Shown: piece after piece, positions 55,502 through 64,000 of the stretch
Layout: every line of letters starts with the position of its first letter
Position numbering within the stretch: position 1 is the stretch's first letter
NCBI GenBank assembly: GCA_958510825.1
Contig: OY294048.1
Location: 13,285,589 to 13,349,588, forward strand
Source: Brachypterus glaber
Lineage: Eukaryota; Arthropoda; Insecta; Coleoptera; Kateretidae
Reading direction: 5' to 3'
Length of the DNA: 64,000 bases
Program-made: the position numbers and the translations under genes
The notes under the pieces: model-generated
Told to the model about the DNA's origin: nothing
What the model saw: the letters and a program-made list of their open reading frames with translations, nothing else
Database searches by the model: none

Positions 55502-56910
55502 GAGGTGTATAGTGCAAGAGTGGCCCATATGTGTTTTTTTGAGATTTGCGTTTTTTTTTATAAATGTAATAAGGACATCTATATCTTTCATTACATACCA
55601 CCCTCATAACAGAGGGTTTTCTTTTTGGCACGATACAAGCATTTAAAGCACTATTGCATTATTAAAATTATCGCTTTTATTAGTGCAAGAGGTAAAGGCT
55701 ACCAGTCAAACATATCTTGACATTCATAACCTCAAAGTCAAAGAAAACAAAAGATTTTTGTGTGTTATTATTATGCTAAACATGAAAAAAGGTATGTAAA
55801 AATATCTAAAATATGTGTGTTACCTTCAATTAAAAAATATGATTGAATGAAATGTTAAAATGTTATCCTCCTGACCTACATAGGTTCATCTTGCAGAAAA
55901 TGTATATTTTTTCATATAAATTAGTTTCATGAGAAAAAAACAACTATCTAATGGGAACGTTTCTTGACATCACGATAACTTGAGAAAGAAAAGTTTAATA
56001 AACTCTTTTGAAAGAGAAATTCACTGACAATGATTTTTCGAATGAAGATTAAAACAAAAATAATAAAAAGAGTCAAAAACAAAAGTCTTCTCTTATAGAT
56101 TAAAATTTCAAAGTAAAATGTGAGGTTAGATCTACCCAGAAAAAAAACGTGTTATTGAAGGTCAGATCTCGTTCGTAATAAGAATAAGAATAATTTATTG
56201 TGCTACAAAAAAACTTACACACGTCAATAAAATACAAAATGCAATAAATAAGTACAAAAATACAAATTTACATAAAATTACAATAAAATATTTTTTAAAT
56301 TTACTAAAACATCATTTATAGTATAAAATGGATTTTTTATAAAAAACGATTTAATTTCAGCCTTAAATCTGCCAAGGGGTAGAGATCTTACACTGGTGGG
56401 GAGTGCATTAAAAGCAGTAGGGCCATAGTAATTTTTCCCATTTCTTGTCCTTTCTAATCTAAGATATTCAATTTTTATATTATTACTATTTCTTGTAGAA
56501 ACTATATTATTTTTATTGTAACTACCAATGTTTACCTTCACATGAATCAGACATTCCAATACATATAAACATGGTAAAGTTAGAATCTGTGCATGTATAA
56601 AAAGAGGAGTACAATCATCCCTGTATTTTGCACCAAACATGGTACGGAGAGCAATAGTGGCCCAAAATGAACACAATGTATAGTTCAATAGTGACCCACC
56701 AATTTTTTTCTCTAAGAAAGTAAAGAAAGTAAAATAAATTTGTTTGTCATACATTACCTTAATGTTGGTTGAGTCTAAAAACCCTAACAGAAAAATTTTA
56801 AATAAAATAATGCGTCCTAGATCAAAGATTAAAAAATCGGAGAAATTTAAATAGCCATTATCTCGATATTTCCATAAAGTGAGATGGGCCACTCTTGCAC
56901 TATACGCCTC
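55502..56910. mobile_element. TIR element with 4-bp duplication, 1.4 kb
   Basis: GAGGTGTATAGTGCAAGAGT and ACTCTTGCACTATACGCCTC are inverted with one change and pair for about 26 bp (into GGCCCAT). AAGT flanks both ends (55498-55501, 56911-56914). It contains a non-LTR fragment at 56178-56892. Superfamily not assigned. Confidence 0.65.
56178..56892 (-). mobile_element. CR1/Daphne-like non-LTR fragment (reverse transcriptase C-terminus)
   Basis: The minus-strand frame of 204 codons (56892 to 56278) is recognisable in its C-terminal two thirds: LRTMFGAKYRDDCTPLF, AQILTLPCLYVLECLIHV, LERTRNGKNYYGPTAFNALP and SLPLGRFKAEIKSF. This pattern of a post-RT domain is common to CR1, Daphne and Crack elements of insects. 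The first 60 or so residues do not fit and are probably the surrounding element, since the GTG start lies in its TIR. The catalytic RT domain is absent. The 3' end runs into an ATTCTT-type repeat (56178-56196 as AATAAGAATAAG), the usual tail of such elements. The line FWATIALRTMFG seems to have lost residues, so the copy is decayed. Confidence 0.75.
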
Positions 56911-57269
56911 AAGTATGTTTGGTTAGTTTTGCTCAATGATTTACTTTATTAGATATTCAATTTACAAAAACTATTCAAATTATGAATTTCATACGTTATA
57001 CATTTGGGCATTTTAAGAAAATGTTTTTTTTTTTATTTTTAGCCCCCATATGTAAAAAATATCATAACAAAATTCTGTGCTGAACACGAGGCTAAACAGA
57101 TAAAAAAAATTAAAAATTATATGTTTTTATAAGGCCCGATTTTCCTTAATCAAATATATCTGGTATATCATGTATTGTCTGGTATGATATCATACCAGAC
57201 AAAATGCATTTAAGCAATTTATAAATTTGGCATGCACCTACTAAATTTAAGAATTTAAAGTTTAAATTA

Positions 57270-57559
57270 CACAGGCACACGAAAAAAAAAAGGTCTTGTC
57301 CACCATACGTGACAAACTTTTCTATATGTTTTTGGGGTCGCTGAATCCGAATCTGGGGTTAGTTTGACTCAGCCAGATCGCAGTTCGTTCATAACCTTAA
57401 GAAAGTGATAAAATGTATCAACATCCATCACTTTTTTGAAGTTATTAACGAAATGCGATCTGACCAAGTCAAACCAACCGCGGATTCGGATTCACCCTAA
57501 AAACTTATAGAAATGTTTGTCACGTCTGGTGTATAAGACATTTTTTTTGTGTGCCTGTG
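57270..57559. mobile_element. TA-flanked foldback MITE, CACAGGCACAC ends
   Basis: CACAGGCACAC and GTGTGCCTGTG are inverted, with TA at 57268-57269 and 57560-57561. The arms pair almost to the centre (GGGGTCGCTGAATCCGAATC, GTTTGACT, GATCGCA). Further single ends are at 57895-57951 and 42664. Confidence 0.75.
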
Positions 57560-58318
57560 TAAGTTAATCTTTAAATTAACTAGGTGAATGCCAAAGAGTG
57601 ACCGCAAAGTTAGTCTGTTTTTCCAATACCTGTAACTTCGATTGGACTCCAAACCCCTTTAAAAGGTTTAAAAAATTAAAAATTCAAAATATTAAAAAAA
57701 AACATTTTTCTGTAATATGATCATAAAAAACACTTAAAGGGGTATCACTCTTGGATTTGATGAAAATCCACCCCCACAGAGAGGGTTAAACTACCCCCAA
57801 GCACCAAAAAAAGTAGTAAATCATAAAGTAAGGTTAAAAACCTCTTTTTTTTGCAGTCACTCCTCGCGTCACTCTTTATGCATAGGACCACGAAACGTAT
57901 AGAAATGTTTGTATCGTCTGGTAGACAAGACTTTTTTTGTGTGCCTGTGTTATTTTTTCAAATTAATTGCGAGGGTCTAATATTATTGTTTTAAGTTTAA
58001 ATTTGACACAGAATCTTGTTTTTGATCAAAAAATATAATATAGTTAATATTTTTTTTTATTTCCAAATGAAGTAACTCCATGCTAAATTTTGTTTGTTTG
58101 AGCCAAAATTTGGTACAGATTTAAAATTTGGTATTTTGCACGATATATACCAGATATATTTGATTAAAAAAAATTATGCCTTATAAAAAAATTTAAATGA
58201 GGTTGGGCTAATCCTAATTTTCAAAATAGTGTTTTCTGAAATACCCTATTATACATGTATTTAGGGTGTCACAGGAGTCGAGAAAAGGAATTTCTCGTCT
58301 CGATTTTCGAAACAAGAA

Positions 58319-58449
58319 ATAGGTTTATTTTTTATTAACCATTTCTAGACGATTAACTTTTTATCTCGTCTCGAGAGACTATTGATTTTTAATATAGGTT
58401 TATTTTTTATTAACCATTTCTAGACGATTAACTTTTTATCTCGTCTCGC
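58319..58449 (+). repeat. Direct repeat, two units of about 77 bp
   Basis: ATAGGTTTATTTTTTATTAA, CCATTTCTAGACGATTAACT and TTTTATCTCGTCTCG occur twice (58319 and 58396). CTCGTTACT triplets follow at about 58470. Related TCTCGA words occur at 25760-25915. Confidence 0.7.
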
Positions 58450-58616
58450 GAAATTACTGATTTTGAATACTCTCGTTACTCTCGTTACTCTCGAGTCGTT
58501 ACTCTGCAGGGTTGGTCGACCTTAGTATCACACGTCGAAACATTTCCACAGTAAGCCAGAAAAGTGCTTATTATTGACACTAGAAATACTAATTCTCGTG
58601 AAACTCTAAACAATGC

Positions 58617-58660
58617 ACGTCTTCACGGCTTGTTCATCTTTAAGATGAACAATTTGAATC
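58617..58660 (+). repeat. CGGCTTGTTC end beside a small palindrome
   Basis: CGTCTTCACGGCTTGTTC is directly followed by ATCTTTAAGATGAAC; together GTTCATCTTTAAGATGAAC is a perfect palindrome. Confidence 0.5.
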
Positions 58661-59157
58661 ACTTATTAATTCCAAACAAAAACAAAAGCATCTAACCCTT
58701 ATATTAACCACCCCATAAAGCGTTCACAACGTAATAACATAGGACCCTTTTCCATGGTGGTGGTCCTATATAACAATCTGTTGAAAAAGATCACTTTCGA
58801 TGCGGTTTATAGAATACCCTTCGGGGTTGTAAGGGGCTTATCAGGCCCCGACAGCTTTTATCAATTTGACGCCTGTGAAATGGGTTTTCAATAAGATGTT
58901 CAATTTGCTACATTTTTGCCCAGCCACCGTCTCTTAGGGTCACTCTATCCAGCGGTGGTTTTTTGACAACCGTACCTTTGTCATGACAACGCTAACAAAA
59001 TAAAGAGATAGAGGGAGTGTGTAGGTAATTTTAGGCTAACGAAGTTGGCACTGACTATTTGATCGAGATGTAGATGAAAGAATCTTGCAGTAATCTATGA
59101 AATTATTTTGGAATATATGGGTATGTATTAACTGTGTGGCTGACGCCTCGCAGGTTA

Positions 59158-59420
59158 ATTTTCTCATGGGCAATATCGGTTTACCCATGAGTGCCATACA
59201 AGGTTTTATCCAATAAATAGCTTAGGAATTCATATTTTTATTAAAACATTTAATGACACTCTCAAGAAAATAATTTGACAAGTGACAGTTGAGTGGGTAA
59301 AATAAATAATTATCCATTCAATAAAGTAAAAGCCACGCGGGGGTTATTATTGAGTTTATCTATTTAAAATAAAGTTGGTTATTGTCTTATTATCTGTATG
59401 TATTGGATAAAATACTTTTT
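59158..59420 (+). repeat. Dispersed repeat family F, copy 2
   Basis: GGTTTACCCATGAGTGCCAT, AATAGCTTAGGAATTCATAT, TTGACAAGTGACAGTTGAGT and CACGCGGGGGTTATTATTGA, in the same order as in 3240-3600 (inverted). It is preceded by GGCTGACGCCTCGCAGGTTA, which is found inverted at 60940-60960. Confidence 0.65.
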
Positions 59421-59769
59421 TTCACCACCAGCCTAAAAGCACATCTTTATTACTGTTCTTTTCATTGGTAGAAATATTATTTCTCTACCTATGACGTCAG
59501 AGGTTCTAAAAATAATGAAATTGCACCATGGTTAATAATGAATTTTTATTCAGCTGTTTTGGCATCTGACGTTTCACTTAATTAATTAATCACATTGCTA
59601 TTTACAAGTGTCTTTAGGCACCAAATTTATTTATTGCATGATAAATTAAAAAATATTAACTAAATTAGTACCTAAAAATATGTTTTACAAAAAAACACTT
59701 CGAAAAGTGAAAATCATTGGTCCATCATATTCATCCATAGATTATACAACCCATATATTACCGTAAGGA

Positions 59770-59898
59770 TCATAGATTACTAGAGGTACAACCCCCATAT
59801 ATTGATTTTTGAGGAAATAGATTCTCCCTCACAGTTTTCGCCTGTCCCCTTATTTCTGGGGGAGTACCAGAATCATCACTTTGCATTTCACTTTCCAT
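59770..59898 (-). CDS. Small frame with a plausible protein N-terminus (42 residues)
   Basis: From ATG at 59898 to a stop at 59770. The product starts MESEMQSDDSGTPPEIRGQA and goes on KTVRENLFPQKS before a weaker end. An acidic/serine N-terminus followed by ENLxPxKS is reminiscent of N-termini of insect proteins related to tyrosine recombinases and Crypton-like elements (recalled, unverified). It may be a first exon; a GT occurs after TATGGGG. The last ten residues may be intron or decay. Just upstream on this strand is AT-rich DNA; no TATA box could be fixed. No further exon was recognised. Confidence 0.35.
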   Translation of the reverse strand: MESEMQSDDSGTPPEIRGQAKTVRENLFPQKSIYGGCTSSNL

Positions 59899-60117
59899 TT
59901 TTATATATTTTATTACACTTAACACGGAAACACTTTCAAACTTAATAATTTCAGCAGATCACCAGAAAATTTCTGCCAGAAATGTCAAGTTATTCATTTG
60001 TTTTTTTAATGGCCGCGAACGGCCAGCGTCATATTTTAAATTTATAAGCTTTTTCATTAAATTTTGGTAAAATAAATAAATAGCTAATTAATTGTACTGG
60101 TAGTGAAAAAAATACTA

Positions 60118-60240
60118 TATTTTCCACGTGAGTGAAGATTTAACATTTTAGACCGCGTCTTGCGGGCTTCGCGCTGGCGCGCTCATCCCGCAATTTGACG
60201 CAGGTCAAAAATGTTAAACTTCTCTCACTTGGTAAATAAT
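60118..60240. repeat. GC-centred hairpin
   Basis: CACGTGAGTGAAGATTTAAC, ATTTTAGACC pairs with GGTCAAAAATGTTAAACTTC and TCTCACTTGG; the centre GCGGGCTTCGCGCTGGCGCGC is GC-rich in contrast to the flanks. Probably a foldback MITE. Confidence 0.6.
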
Positions 60241-60317
60241 ATACTATTATTAAATATTCATTTATCTAAAATAAAATTAAATCCTGACATATTTTGACGT
60301 TTTACTTTATCTAAACT

Positions 60318-60470
60318 TAAGTGCCTATTCACAAGCTCGCATAAGAACGTAATACATACCAATGCGATGACGTGATTGGCTTGATGTGTCGCCATTTATC
60401 TTGTAATCCAATCACGGCACCTCATTCTTATGCTTTATGTTCTTATGCAAGCTTCTGGACAGGCTTTAAC
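60318..60470. mobile_element. Foldback MITE, TTGGCTTGATGTGTCG family
   Basis: TAAGTGCCTATTCACAAGCT and AGCTTCTGGACAGGCTTTA are inverted relatives; GCATAAGAAC / GTTCTTATGC and GTGATTGG / CCAATCAC continue the pairing. Partial copies at 14900-15029 and 23590-23690. Confidence 0.7.
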
Positions 60471-60892
60471 CCTACAATAATAATATTTGCTCTTTGATGT
60501 TGCCATGGAAAAGGGAACCGATTTTTCACTTGTTTAGAACTTGTCTGTAGACGGCACGGTACTGAATGGAGTGACCCTAACCGTATCTATGGGCTATTAT
60601 GTGGACCATATTGTGGAGGTTATGAAAAGGGGAGGCAAAGTTATGTAAACAAAACGATAGTCCGCTCTATTGAATTTGTTACACAATGCGAACTATGTTG
60701 CTACTTAAGGGTGATAGGTTTTGGTAGTTTTTTTTAATTGAATTTACCTGATTTTAATTTATGTTTTCAATGCTGCTTTATGGACGATTTATTTATTATA
60801 ACAACTATTATACCAACTAAATTAAGAGTAGGGAAACTTTTACTTAATTGATGGCATACATATGACATGTAACATATCGCTTTATTATTTGA

Positions 60893-61190
60893 CTAAAATA
60901 GTTATTTATGATACTAGTAAGATATTGCCCATGAGAAAATTAACCTGCGAGGCGTCAGCCAAGCAGGTTAATTTTCGAGAGCTTAGCTTAGCTTAGGAAT
61001 TCATATTTTTATTAAAAATTTTAATTAATACAAGAAAATAATTTGACAAGTGACAGTTAAGTGGGTAAAATAAATAATTATCCACTCAATAAAGTAAAAT
61101 CCACGCGGGGGTTATTATTGAGTTTATCTATTAAAAATAAAGCTGGTAATTGTCTTATTATCTGTATGTATTGGATAAAGCGATTTTATT
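60893..61190 (+). repeat. Dispersed repeat family F, copy 3
   Basis: Has both the left block (GTTATTTATGATACTAGTAA) and the right block (CTTAGGAATTCATATTTTTA to TATGTATTGGATAAA). Between them is a 14-bp-stem hairpin GAAAATTAACCTGC / GCAGGTTAATTTTC in place of the original centre. Confidence 0.65.
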
Positions 61191-61199
61191 GGGCTTTTT

Positions 61200-61660
61200 A
61201 TTTCCCAACTTAAAACTGAGAAATTTCCCCAAAAAAGCCTTTACCCCTGCAAAAAAATTTTATGACTAAAAAAAGTTTCTCACCCCTAATTTTTGTTTAC
61301 CCCTGACCAAAAATTTGGTGGACTAAAAAAGAAGTTGTCCCCCCAAAAAATATTTGCTTACCTCTCACTGAATGTTTGATGACTAAAAAGGTCCACACCT
61401 CTAAAAAAATACCCAACTGTACTACTTCAATTTTCCCAACTAGAAAAAAAGCCTTACGAGAATTTACTGACCAATTTCCCAACTGTACCCCTCAATTTGC
61501 CCAACTATTCTACCAATTTCCAAAATCTAACACTCAATTATTTACTCAGTTTTACCAACTGAACAGTGGGTTTTACCAACACCAGCGCGGTTGTGGGGGT
61601 GGCGCCACCCCTACCCCCCATGGGAGCACCCCCTGCTAAAAAGGCCTGCCTGTCTGTATG
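61200..61660 (+). repeat. Degenerate short tandem repeat
   Basis: Words such as TTTCCCAACTGTACC, GACTAAAAAGG and TTTACCCCTG recur every 30-45 bp. The 87-codon frame over it (61376-61639) is Pro/Gln/Thr-rich because of the repeat. The end, CCCCATGGGAGCACCCCCTG, recurs at 53-70 (CCATGGGAGCACCCCTG). Confidence 0.5.
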
Positions 61661-61692
61661 TATATTACAATATTTTAATAAAAATAGCCATA

Positions 61693-61947
61693 CACTGAAA
61701 ATAATTTTGCACCCATGAACATTTTATTGTATCAATGCTTAAAATTCCTTGCCTTTTTGCATAAACTCATTATAACAACGAATGTTTTATATTAAATAAA
61801 TTTTACATTAAGACAACCAAATTTATTGCATTGATTTGATAAAATTTTTATTGTCACAATAAAAAACGTACATCGGTGCAAAATCAATGTAATTTTATTG
61901 ATATGACGTTCATTTTTATTGACATCACGTCAATTTTTGGTTCAGTG
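61693..61947. mobile_element. TA-flanked MITE with CACTGAA ends
   Basis: CACTGAAAATAATTTTG and CAATTTTTGGTTCAGTG are inverted relatives with TA on both sides (61691-61692, 61948-61949). 255 bp, non-coding, rich in TTTTATTG words. Confidence 0.65.
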
Positions 61948-62437
61948 TATAGAGGGTCGCTGAAACTAAACCTGATAAAATGCCTTACTCCATCCCGGGG
62001 GACAGTGGGCAATAATTTTTAAATGTTTACAATATTATTTTTTACGCAAATATAGCGCAGTTCACGCCGTGAACTTATTCCTTCCAGACTAGAACTTCTA
62101 GTGATTACTATTAAAAAAGTTTAGCATAATATTATCTTTTCAATAGACAGTGCAAAAACAAACATTAAAGATCCAAGTGGACATCTTCTCTGTGACCATT
62201 CCGTGACCTACCCTACGATTCCAAGGCCGCCTCGACTGCCACTTATTAATTGTTTTCTCGAGCTTCTGTTTAAACTGGCTAGCTAGGTGTTTATTCAAAG
62301 CATACCTTTGGAAAAATTTGTATTTTGGTGCACCGAATTAGCTGCATTCTTAAAATAATTTGTAAGGTAAAACAAATATTTGGGAAATATTAATAGAACA
62401 GTTAAATGTTAAAGATGTATCTTTAAAAGATCTATTA

Positions 62438-63197
62438 GGGGCTGTCCATATATTACGTAACGCGCCCATGGGGGGAGGGGTTAGAGAAATCGTTACAGTT
62501 TGTGACAGGGGGGAAGGGGGGGGTCTAGGTAAACGTTACGTAACGGAATTTAATAAATTTAATGTTTATTTCCTAAGCTTGGCAGATGTATTTTTATTTC
62601 AACATAAATTACTATTTAGTGGCCCATAATTACCCTTTTCACGCAAAAATTGACGAAACTATGCATATTTAAATAATATTGTAATCAGTAAAAAAACTGT
62701 TGACATTGATATTAAAAAAAAATCTTACGGCCCTGTTCTTGCGTGATCTTGCCGATGAATCATCGGCGATGATACATTTTCGCGCGGAATGTGTACTCAC
62801 AGAACACCAATGTGTGTACTATTTTGTGTACCTGTGCATAAACAATATACGTGTTATATGTGACACTCAGTGTAAAAAGAGGTACCTAGTATTTTTTTCC
62901 TGTGTGATATTGATTATGAATATTTTTTTAAAATGATTTTTTCGTTGAAGTACATTAAGTGCTATATGTATTATTATAATAAATATGTATCATTTTTATA
63001 CTGTCTTTTTACTGTCTTACATTATGCGGAATTCTGTACCTAGATATTTTAGAAAAAAAAATACAAATTTTTATACTGTTACGAGTTACACAGGGGGGGG
63101 GGGGTGTGTTGGTAAATGTGATAGTTTGTTACACAGGGGGGGGGGGAGGGGGTCAATTTTTTTGAAAAATTGCGTTACGTAATATATGGACAGCCCC
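62438..63197. mobile_element. PIF/Harbinger-like non-autonomous element, TTA-flanked
   Basis: GGGGCTGTCCATATATTACG and CGTAATATATGGACAGCCCC are perfect inverted ends, continuing into TAACGC / GCGTTA. TTA borders both sides (62435-62437, 63198-63200). GGGGCTGTCCAT ends, a TTACGTAA core and TTA duplication fit PIF/Harbinger. Sub-terminal G runs (62468-62522, 63093-63152) are next to TGTTACAC-type words. The interior of about 0.7 kb has no DDE or Myb-like frame. Confidence 0.8.
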
Positions 63198-63201
63198 TTA
63201 A

Positions 63202-63321
63202 TGGATGGTTTGCCCAGTCATTAACACTAAAGTCACTAAGAAATTGACCAATTAAATTAAATATGTCAAACAATTCTCACATTTCATTGGTCAAATTTTT
63301 AGTGACTGGGTAAACCATCCA
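63202..63321. mobile_element. Small MITE adjoining the Harbinger-like element
   Basis: TGGATGGTTTGCCCAGTCA and TGACTGGGTAAACCATCCA are inverted with one mismatch; AAATTGACCAAT / ATTGGTCAAATTT continues the pairing. TAA lies on both sides (63199-63201, 63322-63324), so its target copy overlaps that of the neighbour. Confidence 0.7.
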
Positions 63322-63486
63322 TAAGTAGAAATATTTTAAAATTCGGTCCAAAATACACCCCCTCCCTCCCGGGGGGCTCAACCCAGGGGTGTAACGAAAT
63401 GAGAAAATGAACAAAATAACTTCTTAAAAGAACTAATTAATGAGTTTCTGATGATCATAACTAGATTTTTAGTTACGGCCCGTAAT

Positions 63487-63753
63487 GTTTGTTTTGTTTG
63501 TTTGTTTAACCTCGTACTATTCTACTTAATTAAGCATCCCCTAAGTCCAGGACTTGTGTGGGCTAGTAGTAGAGGGAACCACCGGCTTATACTGACTTTC
63601 GAACCAGTTTCTAGGGAGTGTCCGTTTCACTTATCGCCTTCGCCAAATTTCAATTAATTATTAACTGAAAAAGGCAAATCGGCGCCAGTGAGAATCGAAC
63701 TCACGATAGTAGACTTGCTATGCATACGCGCTAGCCACTACGCTATGCCTCCC
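63487..63753 (-). mobile_element. tRNA-derived SINE, copy 2
   Basis: On the minus strand: head with GGCATAGCGTAGTGGCTAGC (A box) and GTGAGTTCGATTCTCAC (B box), then the same body as 34607-34866 and a tail of AAAC units (63477-63507). The head is more complete than in copy 1, including GGAGGCATAG at the 5' end. Confidence 0.85.
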
Positions 63754-63759
63754 ATATCA

Positions 63760-64000
63760 TATAACCTTTCAAAATAAAAACACATTATATCCTAATAAAC
63801 AAGCTGTAAAAGCCGATCTAAAAATGTCAAACGCTGATTGTACGTTTTACAATCATCCTTTCTTAAATACTTGTCCGCCCACTAAGAATCTTTGGTAAAT
63901 CCCTAACAATAAACTTATTGTACGAAATAAATTCAATTTCACGATAGATTTGACCACAAATTTTCTTCATAATGGTTAAATAGCCCATCAATTGTGTACT
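63760..64000. other. Right margin, no recognised feature
   Basis: AT-rich sequence with no repeat end, RNA gene or frame that I can support. Confidence 0.4.

Noticed and set aside
58937..60582. A single 1.65-kb element with TAGGGTCACTC ends
   Set aside because: The end words match, but the flanks are TTA on one side and TAA on the other, and the 59135-60965 inverted repeat crosses the proposed border.
61376..61639. 87-codon Pro/Gln/Thr-rich forward frame
   Set aside because: Follows the 30-45-bp degenerate repeat; no start context or domain.

Overview
The window reads as insect-type (at least arthropod-type) nuclear DNA that is very AT-rich, gene-poor and packed with repeats. I infer this from many short non-autonomous DNA transposons with TA, TTA, TTAA or 8-bp target duplications, a tRNA-headed SINE, pieces of non-LTR retrotransposons, A/T homopolymers and microsatellites. 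The species cannot be fixed from the sequence. I see no rRNA, CRISPR array, bacterial operon or intact host gene. Nearly every open frame over 60 codons is low-complexity or lies inside a repeat.

Layout. 1-8.8 kb: a foldback repeat whose right end reads CTTCACGGCTTGTTT, broken by a mariner-type MITE; degenerate tandem repeats; two copies (4149-5127, 5260-5960) of one transposon family with a 16-bp terminal inverted repeat (TIR) and clean 8-bp target-site duplications (TSDs); a TA-flanked element at 8023-8801. 9.3-11.4 kb: a CACTG-ended element holding a short coding-like frame that a 140-bp MITE has split, then more foldbacks. 11.8-14.4 kb: two tandem hAT-like elements carrying a GC-core minisatellite. 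16-23 kb: mariner- and Harbinger-like MITEs, strong hairpins and a three-level nest at 21703-23039. 25-29.3 kb: a 76-bp-stem hairpin and a 1.16-kb foldback. 29.6-36 kb: TIR elements, a 5'-truncated non-LTR insertion with a 14-bp TSD, a SINE and an 8-bp-TSD element. 36-48 kb: decayed repeats, a TTAA-flanked piggyBac-like MITE, tandem arrays and hairpins. 50-57 kb: a second copy of a 395-bp TIR element, a (TA)n tract, an 8-bp-TSD element and a 1.4-kb TIR element holding the C-terminal end of a CR1/Daphne-like reverse transcriptase. 57-64 kb: more MITEs, a 42-codon frame with a plausible N-terminus, a Harbinger-like element and the second SINE.

The parts do not form a pathway. What the window records is insertion history: TSDs and nesting allow many events to be ordered. 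The protein-coding remnants are the non-LTR C-termini at 33693-34091 and 56278-56720, the split frame at 9756-10321 and the small frame at 59770-59898. The points most worth following are the split frame that closes exactly when the MITE and one TSD copy are removed, the CGAGGGG family with its internal array, the conserved 395-bp element carrying an X-box match, the long hairpins that could feed small-RNA pathways, and the GC-core minisatellite that recurs at six loci.
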